DNA of 56,064 nt from Sabulicella rubraurantiaca (GCF_017355885.1 NZ_JAFEUU010000021.1:1-56064), one strand, 5' to 3'; shown: positions 8,283 through 17,048, numbered from the stretch's first letter. Numbers and translations: made by a program. Notes: generated by a model not told the origin, from the sequence alone.

Positions 8283-9473
8283 TCAGCCCACCGTCTGCGA
8301 GGCGAGGTCCTTCGGGGCGCGCGTCAGAACCTCGGGCCGTGTGCCCACCACGACCGTGTCGTCGTGGCGGAAGCCGCCCAGGCCCCATTCATAGATGCCC
8401 GGCTCCGCCGAATAGACCTCGTTCTCCAGCAGCGGACGGGTGTTGAAGGCCATGTCTGCCGGGAATTCGTGACCGAGCGTGCCCATGCCGTGACCGGTGC
8501 GGTGGAGCATGAGGTCCGCGCAGCCAGCCCGCTCGATCACCGCCTGGGCCGCAGCGTCGATGTCGCAGACGGGGCGCCCGGTGACGGCGGCCTCGCACGC
8601 GGCCTCGTTCGCGGCGCGCGCCGTCTCGAAGAGGAAGGCCTGGCGATTGTCCGGCTTGCCGCAGAACCACGTGCGCTCATTCTCCACCACCAGCCCGTTC
8701 ACGCGCGGGATGACGATGTTGACGAGGCCGTGCCCCTTCTCGATCCGCTGCCCCGAGGAGCGGCCATCCCCGTGGGGGGCGCAGCTCGCCGGGCCGGACA
8801 GCGTCCAGCAGCGCATGATCTCCAGATGCTCGCCCGGGAAGCGGCGCGCGGATTCTTCCGCCAGGGCCGCGGCCATGGCCATGTCCATCTCCTGCACCAG
8901 CCGGCCGGGGCGGATCGCCTCCCGGTAGCGGTCCTGCACCCAGTCGGTGAGTTCCGCGATCTCGCGCAGGAGCTGGATCTCCTCGGGGTGCTTCACCCAG
9001 CGCAGGCTCTGACAGCCGGCCGTGGCGCCTTCCAGCTTGAGATGCGGCAGCAGCGCCGTCGCGCGGGCGAGCATGCCGCCCGCCGCATCGGCGCCGATGC
9101 GAGCGCGGGAGAGGCCGGCGCGACGCAGGCGGTCGGCCACCATCTCAGGCCATTGCGGCGCCAGCGGCACGCGGCGGCTCAGGCGCGGATGCTCCGCGTA
9201 GAACTCCACATCCGTGACCCACAGCTTCCCCGCCTCGATGCCGAAGCGCCAGTGATTGGTCGAAAGCTCGTTCAGGATGGCGAAGGGCTCGCCGTTGCGC
9301 GGCACGATGCAGAGGATGGGGCGCTCCCAGGTCTGCACGTCGGTCGCAAAATTGGTCGCGAACTGAAAGAAATCCGCTTGGGTGAAGGCGAGGGCATCGT
9401 AGCCCTCGCGATCCATCAGGGCGTGCATAAGCCCGAGGCGATAGTCACGGATGGCGGTGCTGAGGATGGCCAT
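8283..9473 (-). CDS. M24 (creatinase/prolidase-fold) protein with a degenerate metal site
   Basis: This 396-residue protein has the two-domain layout of Xaa-Pro peptidases and creatinase: an N-terminal creatinase-like domain (1-140) and a C-terminal pita-bread fold. His is kept in 'HRTGHGMGTLGHEFP' and Glu in 'YSAEPGIY'. The first two metal-ligand Asp positions fall in 'GLVNIVIPRVNGLVVENERT', where they read as Ile or Asn and Glu, and the last Glu position is Asp ('GFRHDDTVVV'). It may therefore be a metal-independent hydrolase like creatinase, or bind metals differently. A GGAG ribosome-binding site precedes 9473. It is the second gene of the minus-strand operon, 29 bases after Bug copy 3. 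Confidence 0.85.
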   Translation of the reverse strand: MAILSTAIRDYRLGLMHALMDREGYDALAFTQADFFQFATNFATDVQTWERPILCIVPRNGEPFAILNELSTNHWRFGIEAGKLWVTDVEFYAEHPRLSRRVPLAPQWPEMVADRLRRAGLSRARIGADAAGGMLARATALLPHLKLEGATAGCQSLRWVKHPEEIQLLREIAELTDWVQDRYREAIRPGRLVQEMDMAMAAALAEESARRFPGEHLEIMRCWTLSGPASCAPHGDGRSSGQRIEKGHGLVNIVIPRVNGLVVENERTWFCGKPDNRQAFLFETARAANEAACEAAVTGRPVCDIDAAAQAVIERAGCADLMLHRTGHGMGTLGHEFPADMAFNTRPLLENEVYSAEPGIYEWGLGGFRHDDTVVVGTRPEVLTRAPKDLASQTVG

Positions 9474-9502
9474 GTGGCGTGCTCCAGTGGGGTTTGATGT
9501 GG

Positions 9503-10492
9503 TCAGCCGAGACGCAGGCCGCGGCTGCGGATGAAACCGCCCCAGACCTCGCTGTCGCGCTCGAAGCTCTCGCGGATGGTAGCAGGGCTGCCCGCGATCG
9601 GATCAAGATAGAGGTCCCGGAAGCGCTGGCGGACGGTTGCGTCGTGGAGCGCCTTTTGCAGCGCGGCGTTCAGGCGCTGCACTGGCTCCTCCGGCATCCC
9701 GGCCGGGCCGACGAGCGCGTACCAGCCCGGCATCCTTGGTGCCTGCAGCCCGGCTTCACGGAGCGTGGGCACGTCGGGCAGATCCGGCGCACGCCTCTCG
9801 AGCAGCACGGCGAGGGGAATGACAGCGCCCTGGCGAACATGGGGCAGCAGGCTGCCCATCACGCTGAGCATGGTGTCCGTCTCACCAGAAAGCAGGCTGT
9901 TGAGGGGCGAGACCGCGCTGTAGGGGACGTGGGTCAGCCGGATATCCGCAGCCGCCGCCACCATCTCCATGGCGAGATGGGTGGAGTTGCCGTTGCCAGC
10001 GCTGGCGAAGGTCAACTCGCCCGGCCGGGCCCTGGCCCGCTGGAGGAATTGCGCCACGGAGGTGATGCCGCTCTGCTTGCTGGCCACCAGCATGAAGGGT
10101 GTGTCCACGACGGGCGCGATATAGGTGAAGTCCCGTGCAGGGTCGTAGGCGAGGCTCGGGTAGAGGAAGGGATTGAAGGCGAACATCGATACGCCGGAGA
10201 GCAGGACCGCGTGTCCGTCCGGGCGCTGCTGCTTCAGGTAGGAGGCTGCGACATTGCCATTCGCCCCGCCCCGATTCTCGATGACGACCGGTTGCCCGAG
10301 GTCACGCGCCATCGGCTCGGCGATCAGGCGGGCGACGGTGTCCGTCAGGGTTCCGGCGGCGAGCGGCACAACCAGCCGGATTGGCTGGGCCGGGAAGCCT
10401 GTGGCGGACTGGGCGAAGGAGGCGCGGCTGGCGCCGAAGGCCGCCGTCGCGGCGGCTCCGGCAAAGGTCCGGCCGAATTCACGCCTGTCCAT
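9503..10492 (-). CDS. Tripartite tricarboxylate transporter receptor (Bug/TctC family), copy 3
   Basis: This 329-residue secreted binding protein has a leader beginning MDRREFGRTFAG and ending SFAQS, then 'PIRLVVPLAAGTLTDTVARLIAEP', 'VVIENRGGANGN', 'TFASAGNGNSTHLAMEMVA' and 'THVPYSAVSPL'. The usual ligand-loop PGG is replaced by AAGTL, so contacts in this pocket differ from the other copies. It is the promoter-proximal gene of the catabolic island and is divergent from a TetR regulator; the inverted repeat at 10554-10571 lies between them. No TctAB genes are nearby. Confidence 0.92.
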   Translation of the reverse strand: MDRREFGRTFAGAAATAAFGASRASFAQSATGFPAQPIRLVVPLAAGTLTDTVARLIAEPMARDLGQPVVIENRGGANGNVAASYLKQQRPDGHAVLLSGVSMFAFNPFLYPSLAYDPARDFTYIAPVVDTPFMLVASKQSGITSVAQFLQRARARPGELTFASAGNGNSTHLAMEMVAAAADIRLTHVPYSAVSPLNSLLSGETDTMLSVMGSLLPHVRQGAVIPLAVLLERRAPDLPDVPTLREAGLQAPRMPGWYALVGPAGMPEEPVQRLNAALQKALHDATVRQRFRDLYLDPIAGSPATIRESFERDSEVWGGFIRSRGLRLG

Positions 10493-10553
10493 GATGCTGC
10501 GTCCTTGTGCTGATCATCGGGACCCTTCCGGGGCCGACTAGGCTGTCAACAAA

Positions 10554-10571
10554 AAACAGACTGGACTGTTT
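10554..10571. promoter_or_regulatory. Inverted repeat AAACAG-N6-CTGTTT, candidate TetR operator
   Basis: A perfect 6-base inverted repeat (AAACAG, spacer ACTGGA, CTGTTT) sits in an A/T-rich patch of the 161-base divergent intergenic between Bug copy 3 and the TetR gene. A perfect -35-like TTGACA for the minus strand lies beside it at 10544-10549, but no convincing -10 was found at the right spacing. Position and symmetry suggest the operator of the adjacent TetR repressor. Confidence 0.5.
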
Positions 10572-10653
10572 GTAAAAAGGGATCAAGATCAACTTCGCCG
10601 ACGCGATGCACCATGGTCGGACGCGCACAGGCGTGGCTCAGGGAGCGCGACGG

Positions 10654-11364
10654 ATGGACAGGACCTTGGCGGACGAAGCGCCCGGCACGACACCGGAAGC
10701 GCAGCCGGAGGCCGGTGCCGGCAAGCAGGCTCGCCGTTCCGCCACGATGCGGCGGCGCTTGTGCGAAGCTGCCTTGGATGTGCTGTGCGAGGTCGGCTAC
10801 GAGTCCCTCACGACTCCCATGATCGCGGCGCGCGCGGGCGTCTCCCGTGGGGCGCAGACGCATCACTTCGCCACCAAGACCGACATGTTGGTGGGTGCCT
10901 TCGAGCATCTGCTCCATGGCTGGGACGAGGCACGCCATGCGGCCTTTGGCGGCCGAAACCTCGGTGAGGTGCCCTTCGAAGACTATCTCCGCTTCGTCTG
11001 GCGGGAGATCTTCAGCAAGCCGAGCTACGTCGCGGCGCTGGAGCTGATGCTGGCCGCGCGGGTGGACAAGGAGCTTGGCGACAGGCTGCGCCGGGCGCTC
11101 GACTCACCGGCGAGCCAGCGAAATCTTCGCTGGCGTCAGCTGCTGCGCTTTCCCGATGTGCAGAAGGAGGAGCAGTTCCAGTACATGACGCTCTGCCTCC
11201 TTCGCGGCATGGCCATCCACGCGAGCTTCAACCGAAGCGACGACGTGAACGAGGCTGTTCTCGATGCCTGGATCGAGTTGGCGGAAAAGATCATCGCCGT
11301 GGAAAGACCCGAGAGCGGTGTCGTGGCCGCAGCGAAGGAACGGCGTCGCAAACCCGCGGGATAG
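10654..11364 (+). CDS. TetR-family transcriptional regulator
   Basis: This 236-residue protein has a TetR helix-turn-helix near residues 30-78: 'MRRRLCEAALDVLCEVGYESL', 'IAARAGVSRGAQTHHF' and 'TKTDMLVGAFEHLL'. The C-terminal helical ligand domain is unassigned. The start at 10654 is chosen because GGGAG lies at proper spacing; an ATG at 10606 would add 16 residues without a ribosome-binding site. It is transcribed away from the catabolic island at 867-10492 and probably represses it, responding to a substrate or product. It converges with the SDR gene. Confidence 0.9.
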   Translation: MDRTLADEAPGTTPEAQPEAGAGKQARRSATMRRRLCEAALDVLCEVGYESLTTPMIAARAGVSRGAQTHHFATKTDMLVGAFEHLLHGWDEARHAAFGGRNLGEVPFEDYLRFVWREIFSKPSYVAALELMLAARVDKELGDRLRRALDSPASQRNLRWRQLLRFPDVQKEEQFQYMTLCLLRGMAIHASFNRSDDVNEAVLDAWIELAEKIIAVERPESGVVAAAKERRRKPAG

Positions 11365-11421
11365 TTGGCTTGGGTTGAGCTTCGAGGCCACGTAGGTAAA
11401 GCGCCCAGGGCTATGCCTGGC

Positions 11422-12414
11422 TCACGCCCGTCGCCGGGCAGCGAGCAGAGCGGCCACTGCGCCGACGGCAGCGAGCCCCCCGAGCGTGGCCAGGTCCAGC
11501 GTCCGTGCCGGGGGAATGCCCTTGCGGGCCAGCCACCCGCCGCTGACGCCGGTGCCAACGGGAGTCGGATGCAGCACCGCCCCCTCGCCACGCGGTGCCG
11601 GCAGGGCGCGCCGCAGGGCGAAACGGATGGCGGCGCCCATCAGGCGCTCGGTCGGGCCGCGCGCCAGGGTGTAGCTGAACTGGGCCGCACGGGCTGGCCA
11701 TCCCACGGCGGTTTCGTCGCGTGGCGCACGGGCAAGGCGCACGAAGGCCTTCGCCACGTCCTCAGGTGTGTAGAGGTGTGGCCCGGGATCAATCCGCAGA
11801 CCGGAGAAATTCGCGCCGTGCTCCAGCCCCGGCGTATCGATCATGGAAGGAAAGACCGCGCAGACATGGATGCGTGGGTGGGCTTGCATCTCCTGCCGCA
11901 GACTGGCCGAAAGCCCGCGCAGCCCGAACTTCGCCGCCGTGTAAGCCGCGGCGTAGGGGGTGGGCGCCCAGCCGCCCAATGACACGTTGTTGATCAGAGT
12001 GCCCTCGCCCTGCCGAAGAAACTGCGCCAGTGCGATGTGTGCGCCATAGAGCGCCGCCAGCAGGTCCACCTCGATCGTCTTGCTGTGGATCTCAAGCGGC
12101 GTTTCCGTGAAGGGTCCGAAGGCACCCGTGCCGGCATTGTTGATCCAGACGTCGATGCGCCCGAAGGCGCCGAGTGCGCCCTCTGCCAGCAAGCGCACCG
12201 CCTCGGGATCGGTCACGTCCGTCGGGATGGCAACCGCATCGGCGCCGAGGCGGCGGCACTCGGCCGCCACCTCCTCCAGCACGTCGCCGCGCCGTGCGGC
12301 GAGGACGACACGGCAGCCTTCGCGTGCGAAGAGTTGCGCCGCGGCGCGTCCGATGCCGCTGGAGGCGCCGGTGATCACCACCACGCGCCCGTGCAGCTTG
12401 GTCCGGTCTGGCAT
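11422..12414 (-). CDS. SDR-family oxidoreductase with a C-terminal membrane segment
   Basis: This 330-residue short-chain dehydrogenase has the NAD(P) motif GASSGIG (16-22), NNAG (92-95) and the catalytic set Ser145, Tyr158 and Lys162 (YTAAK). It is about 80 residues longer than a classical SDR. The extension ends in a hydrophobic stretch (about 303-325, LATLGGLAAVGAVAALLAA) followed by RRR, so it may be tail-anchored in the inner membrane. Start 12414 follows an AAGGAGGAGG site, 17 bases after the ThDP-enzyme stop; the two form an operon. The substrate is unknown. A longer open frame to 12774 runs into the upstream gene and was not used. Confidence 0.9.
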   Translation of the reverse strand: MPDRTKLHGRVVVITGASSGIGRAAAQLFAREGCRVVLAARRGDVLEEVAAECRRLGADAVAIPTDVTDPEAVRLLAEGALGAFGRIDVWINNAGTGAFGPFTETPLEIHSKTIEVDLLAALYGAHIALAQFLRQGEGTLINNVSLGGWAPTPYAAAYTAAKFGLRGLSASLRQEMQAHPRIHVCAVFPSMIDTPGLEHGANFSGLRIDPGPHLYTPEDVAKAFVRLARAPRDETAVGWPARAAQFSYTLARGPTERLMGAAIRFALRRALPAPRGEGAVLHPTPVGTGVSGGWLARKGIPPARTLDLATLGGLAAVGAVAALLAARRRA

Positions 12415-12431
12415 GGCCTCCTCCTTCACGC

Positions 12432-14201
12432 TCACGATGGCTTGCGCCGCGCCATCATCTCCTGCGCCGGGGCACGCAAGAGGGCGGCACGCAACTCCTC
12501 GGCGCCGGCCGTCCCGGCCTCCAGCGCCTTCTCCAAATTCTTGCGGTAGCTGTCGGGCATGACGGCCGGCAGCAGCGGCTCGTTCGGGTCCACCACCGCC
12601 TCGATCACGACGGGCCCAGGCGTGGCGAGGGCTGCGTCCATCACCGCATCGAGCTGCGCCGGATCGTCCAGATGGAAGCCGCGCCCGCCCATCGCCTCCG
12701 CAGCGTGGGCGAAGGAGATGTCGGGCAGGTCGCAGGCGAATTCCGGGTTGCCCAGGAACAGGATCTGCTCCCACTTGATCTGGCCGAGCGTGCCGTTCTT
12801 GATCACGAGCACTTTGAGGTCGAGCCGGTGCCGCACGGCGGTGGCGAACTCGCCCATCTGCATCGCGAAGCCGCCATCCCCCACCACGGCGAAGACCGGT
12901 CTCCCCGGGAAGGCCAGCCCCGCGGCGATGGCATAGGGCAGCCCGCAGGCCATGGAGGCGAGCAGGCCCGACACACCGAAGGCCTGGCCATCCCGCAGCG
13001 AGAGGTAGCGCGCTGTGAGACCAGTGTTGTGCCCGCTATCCGTCGCGACCACGGCGTTGTCCGGCAGGCGTGCAGAAAGCGCGGCGACCGGCGCACCAGG
13101 ATGCATGGGGCGCCGCATGGAAGTCGCCCCCGCATGCAGCGCGTCGCGCCAGCGCGCCGTCTCCTCCTGCGCCGCAGCCAGGAAGGAGCGGTCCTCCTTG
13201 CGACCGAGCCGGGTGTTCAGGGCCTCGAGCACCGCCTGCGCGTCGCCCACCAGCCCCACCTCCGCCGGATGGCGCAGCGAGATGTGCAGCGGGTCGAAAT
13301 CCACCTGTATGCAGCGTGCCTGGCCCGGCTTCGGGTAGTACTCGATGTAGGGGAAGGTGCTGCCCACGATCAGCAGCGCGTCGCAGCCCTGCATCGCCTT
13401 CTCGGTGCCGAAGGTGCCGTAGAGCCCGATGCCGCCGGTGCTGAAGGGGTGGTCGTCCGGCAGTACGGCCTTGCCCAGCAGCGCCTTGGCCACCGGCGCG
13501 GCCAGAAGCTCCGCGGTCCGCTCGAGCTCTGCCCGGGCGGAGGCCGCCCCGCGTCCGGCGAGGATGGCAACGCGCGAGGCGCCGTTCAGGATCTCCGCCG
13601 CGCGGTCCAGCTCCTCCGGGCGCGGCACGATCAGCGCGCCGCCCATGGCCGTGGAGACAGGGTGCGGCTTGTTGCGGGGCGAGGGATGCTCCTCGGAGAG
13701 TGGTTCCTCCTGCACGTCCACCGGCAGCGAGAGATGCGCCACCCCGCGGCGGGCCAGCGCCGCACGGCAGGCAAGCGAGGCGACGTTTTCCACATGCGCC
13801 GCACCCATCACGCGGGCGTTGAACACGGTGACGTCCTGGAACAGCTTGTCCATGTCCACGTCCTGCTGCGTCATGGTGCCCAGAAGGTCGTGGTACTGCA
13901 TCCCGGTGATAGCCAGCACGGGCGCCTTGTCCAGCTTGGCGTCGTAGAGCCCGTTGAGCAGGTGGATGCCTCCGGGGCCGGAGGTGGCAAGGCAGCAGCC
14001 GATCCGCCCGGTCCACTTGGCCCAGGCGGTGGCCATGAAGGCGGCGCTCTCCTCATGCATCACGTGGATGAAGCGGATGCGGTCCTGGCGGGTGCGCAGC
14101 GCCTCCATGATGCCGTTGATACCGTCGCCGGCCAGGCCGAAGATCGTGTCCACCCCCCAGGCTTCCAGCGTATCGAGGAGGATCTCAGCGGTCTTCGTCA
14201 T
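12432..14201 (-). CDS. Thiamine-diphosphate-dependent enzyme (pyruvate oxidase/acetolactate synthase family)
   Basis: This 589-residue protein has the three domains of the POX/AHAS group. The N-terminal Pyr domain has 'FGLAGDGINGI' and the activating Glu in 'HVMHEESAAF'; a middle domain follows; the C-terminal PP domain has the metal/ThDP signature 'VGDGGFAMQMGEF' ending at 'IKNGTLGQIKWEQ'. It is close to proteins annotated as thiamine pyrophosphate-requiring or PoxB-like. It probably decarboxylates a 2-oxo acid, but whether the acceptor is quinone, oxygen or another oxo acid cannot be read. The lipid-binding C-terminal helix of E. coli PoxB is not evident. It is the first gene of the operon with the SDR; GAGG precedes the ATG. 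Confidence 0.9.
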   Translation of the reverse strand: MTKTAEILLDTLEAWGVDTIFGLAGDGINGIMEALRTRQDRIRFIHVMHEESAAFMATAWAKWTGRIGCCLATSGPGGIHLLNGLYDAKLDKAPVLAITGMQYHDLLGTMTQQDVDMDKLFQDVTVFNARVMGAAHVENVASLACRAALARRGVAHLSLPVDVQEEPLSEEHPSPRNKPHPVSTAMGGALIVPRPEELDRAAEILNGASRVAILAGRGAASARAELERTAELLAAPVAKALLGKAVLPDDHPFSTGGIGLYGTFGTEKAMQGCDALLIVGSTFPYIEYYPKPGQARCIQVDFDPLHISLRHPAEVGLVGDAQAVLEALNTRLGRKEDRSFLAAAQEETARWRDALHAGATSMRRPMHPGAPVAALSARLPDNAVVATDSGHNTGLTARYLSLRDGQAFGVSGLLASMACGLPYAIAAGLAFPGRPVFAVVGDGGFAMQMGEFATAVRHRLDLKVLVIKNGTLGQIKWEQILFLGNPEFACDLPDISFAHAAEAMGGRGFHLDDPAQLDAVMDAALATPGPVVIEAVVDPNEPLLPAVMPDSYRKNLEKALEAGTAGAEELRAALLRAPAQEMMARRKPS

Positions 14202-14610
14202 GGTGCAACCTCAACTCCGGCCAGGATGGAGGCCCGCCCAACGCAAGACCGCCACAGCGTCGTCATGGGTGGCGAAATCCCCGTCCGGACAAGCGATGCC
14301 GAGGACCACAGGCTGGGCCGGAGCTATGGTAGGCGGCAAGGCGAGCGGCGGTGGCCACGCCGGCGGGACGTGCGGGGCACCGATGGCAGCGCAGCTTGGG
14401 GTAATCATGGATAAGCTGCTCGCTTGGGAATTCGTTGCGAACGCCCGCCGCGGCGGCGGGTTGGGCCCGGCCTTCCAGGATGCAGTACGATCGCCAGCGA
14501 AGAGCCCCGGGCGGTGGGCTACGCGGGGCGCGTGACGCGCCGTCCGCAGCCTTGCTTGCCGCAAAAGCATTCCGCACCGAAGGTGAGGCAAAACCAGAGG
14601 GAGGTGCGGT
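14202..14610. other. Intergenic region, no gene supported
   Basis: This 409-base stretch lies between two divergent genes. Short open frames exist on both strands, but none has a convincing start, ribosome-binding site or recognisable protein. It must hold the promoters of the ThDP/SDR operon (leftward) and the MgtC-like gene (rightward), though I could not pick out confident -35/-10 boxes. Confidence 0.5.
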
Positions 14611-15063
14611 TTGGATTTATCGTCGGTCGGTGAATGGGTCTCCGAGCACGCCCGCGCCTACCTGCCGCATCTGCGGGACCTTTCCATCGCCTATGCGCTG
14701 GCCCTCATCATCGGATGGAACCGCGAGCGCGAGGAGCGGAGCGCCGGGCTGCGGACTTTTCCGCTCGTCGCCATCGCAAGCTGCGGCTTCGTGCAGGCGA
14801 CGGAGACGGCGCTGGGCGCCAGTCCCGAGGCCATGGCGCGCGTCGTCGAAGGTATCATAACGGGCATCGGCTTCATCGGGGCAGGAGCCATCATGAAGGG
14901 CGGCGACGAGGTGCGCGGCACCGCGACGGCGGCCAGCATCTGGGCCACGGGGGCCATGGGGGCGGCTGTGGCGCTCGGCAGCTACCACGTGGCCGTTGCG
15001 CTCTGCCTTTTCACCGCAGTGACCCTTTACCTCCTCACGCCATTGAAGCCCGGCGGGAGGTGA
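14611..15063 (+). CDS. MgtC/SapB-family inner-membrane protein
   Basis: This 150-residue membrane protein begins with TTG, supported by GAGGGAGG at ideal spacing. It shows the MgtC signature: 'RDLSIAYALALIIGWNRERE', 'GLRTFPLVAIASCGF', 'GIITGIGFIGAGAIMKGGDEVRGTATAASIWATGAMGAAVALG', plus a last hydrophobic helix. About four to five membrane helices are expected. MgtC proteins are linked to Mg2+ limitation, acid survival and modulation of the F-ATPase, but the short forms are poorly characterised. The cytoplasmic C-terminal domain of Salmonella MgtC is missing. The gene appears monocistronic. Confidence 0.92.
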   Translation: MDLSSVGEWVSEHARAYLPHLRDLSIAYALALIIGWNREREERSAGLRTFPLVAIASCGFVQATETALGASPEAMARVVEGIITGIGFIGAGAIMKGGDEVRGTATAASIWATGAMGAAVALGSYHVAVALCLFTAVTLYLLTPLKPGGR

Positions 15064-15266
15064 GGGTGGGCCGCGCACCGCGGTCGGCTGCACCTGCTCG
15101 AGCGCCGCCTGCGGGTACGTAGAGGGGCCGTACGCCCTGTGAGGCCAGAACGGCACGCGGAGAATGGCTTTTTCGCCACCGCGCCTGGGAGCGAATGCGG
15201 CTTCGGTGGGGCGTATCTCCACCCGTTGTTTGGCGTTGAGCGGAGACGGAGAAGAAGGTCGCCATC

Positions 15267-15611
15267 ATGCTCGCTGGCTCCCATCTTGGCACTCGCCGCG
15301 CCTCGAACGGCCATTGGCTCGCTGCTGTTGCACTTGCCCTCCTAGCCTCGGGGGCAGCCTTGGCGCAGGCACCGTCGGGCGCGCCCGCGGAACGCCGCGG
15401 CGCAACCGGCGACGCGGGAAGTCCTGCGTTGCCGCAGGCCCAGACCATCACGCCGCAGCTGCAGGAGATCCCCCGCTCTGGCGTGATCCAGCCACCGGCT
15501 GGCGTCGACCCGGAAATCCGGCAGTCCACCGTCCCCGAGCCGAACCCGCGCACCACGCCTGTGATCCCACCTCCGGGGCCCCCTCAAGGACAGCCGCCGG
15601 CCCAGCGCTGA
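15267..15611 (+). CDS. Small secreted proline-rich protein, unknown function
   Basis: This 114-residue protein has a signal peptide (hydrophobic stretch 18-33, ending AALAQ) and a mature part dominated by Pro, Gln and Gly, with 'SGVIQPPAGVDPEIRQSTVPEPNPRT' split by turns and 'PVIPPPGPP' at the C-terminus. It has no cysteine in the mature part and no recognisable fold, so it is probably extended in the periplasm. AGAAGG precedes the ATG. No functional partner is evident. Confidence 0.65.
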   Translation: MLAGSHLGTRRASNGHWLAAVALALLASGAALAQAPSGAPAERRGATGDAGSPALPQAQTITPQLQEIPRSGVIQPPAGVDPEIRQSTVPEPNPRTTPVIPPPGPPQGQPPAQR

Positions 15612-15935
15612 GGGCGGGCCTGCGCGGCACCACGCCAGGCATGCTGAAGCGCCTCTTTCCATCGTTCCAACGGATCTGCGCGAAGGCCAGCGTCGGTACC
15701 CTGCGCCGATCTGGAGCGCACCGGCTTCAACTTGGGCCGGCGCGTGGGCCGCATGCAGCTTTGGATGCAATGCAACAGAAGAGGAGCCGCAGGCTTGCAG
15801 GGCGGCGTAGCGCTGGCGACGCAGGCAGTCTGGAGAGGCTGAAAGGGGAGGGGCAAAACGGGTGGCATCACATGGCCAAGGCGTGTCAGGTTTCCACGGT
15901 CCACTGAGACTCAAGAAATCAGGGAGAGACCGTCC
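15612..15935. other. Intergenic region, no feature recognised
   Basis: This 324-base stretch precedes the SMP-30-like gene. I found no convincing gene, hairpin followed by a T tract, or repeat. The GGGAGAG ribosome-binding site of the next gene is at its right end. Confidence 0.5.
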
Positions 15936-16958
15936 ATGTCACCGAGCCGCCGTTTCCTGTTGCGCGGCGCGGCTGCCCAGGGCGCCGCGCTTCTTCTTGC
16001 AGCCCCGGCCTTGGCCCAGCGCGAGGCCCCGACAGGCCGCTACCCCGACCCGTCCGTCGAGATCCTGGACCCCTCCTTCGGGCGCTATCGTCTGGCCCTC
16101 GCTGCTGTTGAGCGCTTGGCCACAGGTTTCCGGTGGAGCGAGGGGCCGGCTTGGTTCGGCGACCAACGCTGCCTGATCTGGTCCGATATCCCGAACAATC
16201 GCCTGATGCGGTGGCACGAGACCACCGGCCGCGTGGACGTGTTCCGCGACCCGGCCAACAACAGCAACGGCAACACCCGCGACCGCCAGGGCCGGCTGAT
16301 CACCTGCGAGCACCTGACGCGCCGCGTCACGCGCACCGAGCTTGATGGCCGCATCACCGTCATCGCCGACCGCTTCGAGGGCAAGCCGCTCAACAGCCCC
16401 AACGACGTGGTGGTGCGGAGCGACGGCTCCATCTGGTTCACCGATCCGCCCTTCGGCATCCTTGGCTTCTACGAAGGTGAGACCGCCCAGCCGGAACTGC
16501 CGACCAACATCTACCGTGTGGACGCCGCCAGCGGTCGCGTGACCGTGGCGACCGGTGACGTCAACCGCCCCAACGGCCTCGCCTTCTCGCCGGATGAGCG
16601 CACGCTCTACGTCGTGGAGGCAGCCGCCAATCCGCGCGTGATCCGTGCCTTCGACGTCGGGGAGGATGGGCGGCTGTCCAACAACCGCGTCTTCTTCCAG
16701 TGCCGCGACGGCGAGACGCCGGATGGCTTCCGCGTGGACGTGGATGGCAATCTCTGGTGCGGCTGGGGCATGGGCACCCCCGAGCTGGATGGCGTCCGCA
16801 TCCTCAACAAGGATGGCGCACCGATCGGGCACATCCGTCTGCCCGAGCGCTGCGCGAACGTCGCCTTCGGCGGACGGCACCGCAACCGCTTGTTCATGAC
16901 GGCGAGCCGATCGCTCTACAGCCTCTACGTGAACACGCAGGGGCTGCCATACGGCTGA
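15936..16958 (+). CDS. Secreted SMP-30/gluconolactonase-like beta-propeller
   Basis: This 340-residue protein has a twin-arginine-type leader (SRRFLLRGAAAQ, cleaved near LAQ) and the six-bladed SMP-30 pattern: 'FRWSEGPAWFGD' (metal-binding Glu), 'NNSNGNTRDRQGRLITCEH', 'PLNSPNDVVVRSDGSIWFTDPPFG' (metal-binding Asn) and 'NRPNGLAFSPDERTLYV'. Family members hydrolyse lactones such as gluconolactone using one divalent metal. The Tat leader implies export of a folded, metal-loaded enzyme to the periplasm. It appears to be a single-gene unit; the next gene begins 90 bases later. The actual lactone is unknown. Confidence 0.92.
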   Translation: MSPSRRFLLRGAAAQGAALLLAAPALAQREAPTGRYPDPSVEILDPSFGRYRLALAAVERLATGFRWSEGPAWFGDQRCLIWSDIPNNRLMRWHETTGRVDVFRDPANNSNGNTRDRQGRLITCEHLTRRVTRTELDGRITVIADRFEGKPLNSPNDVVVRSDGSIWFTDPPFGILGFYEGETAQPELPTNIYRVDAASGRVTVATGDVNRPNGLAFSPDERTLYVVEAAANPRVIRAFDVGEDGRLSNNRVFFQCRDGETPDGFRVDVDGNLWCGWGMGTPELDGVRILNKDGAPIGHIRLPERCANVAFGGRHRNRLFMTASRSLYSLYVNTQGLPYG

Positions 16959-17048
16959 CGGCTGGGCGTCCCCGTAGCGGAGTCTGCCCGATGGCTTGCG
17001 CCGGAGAGCCACGCGGGGCAGCGTCCCCACGTGGAGGCAATCGGACGC

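Noticed and set aside
12672-14414. A 580-codon frame opposite the ThDP enzyme
   Set aside because: The minus-strand protein has the full ThDP signature and the plus-strand text is shadow-like.
14211-14591. Possible small gene between the ThDP enzyme and the MgtC-like gene
   Set aside because: No ribosome-binding site, no recognisable motif, and several equally long frames on both strands.
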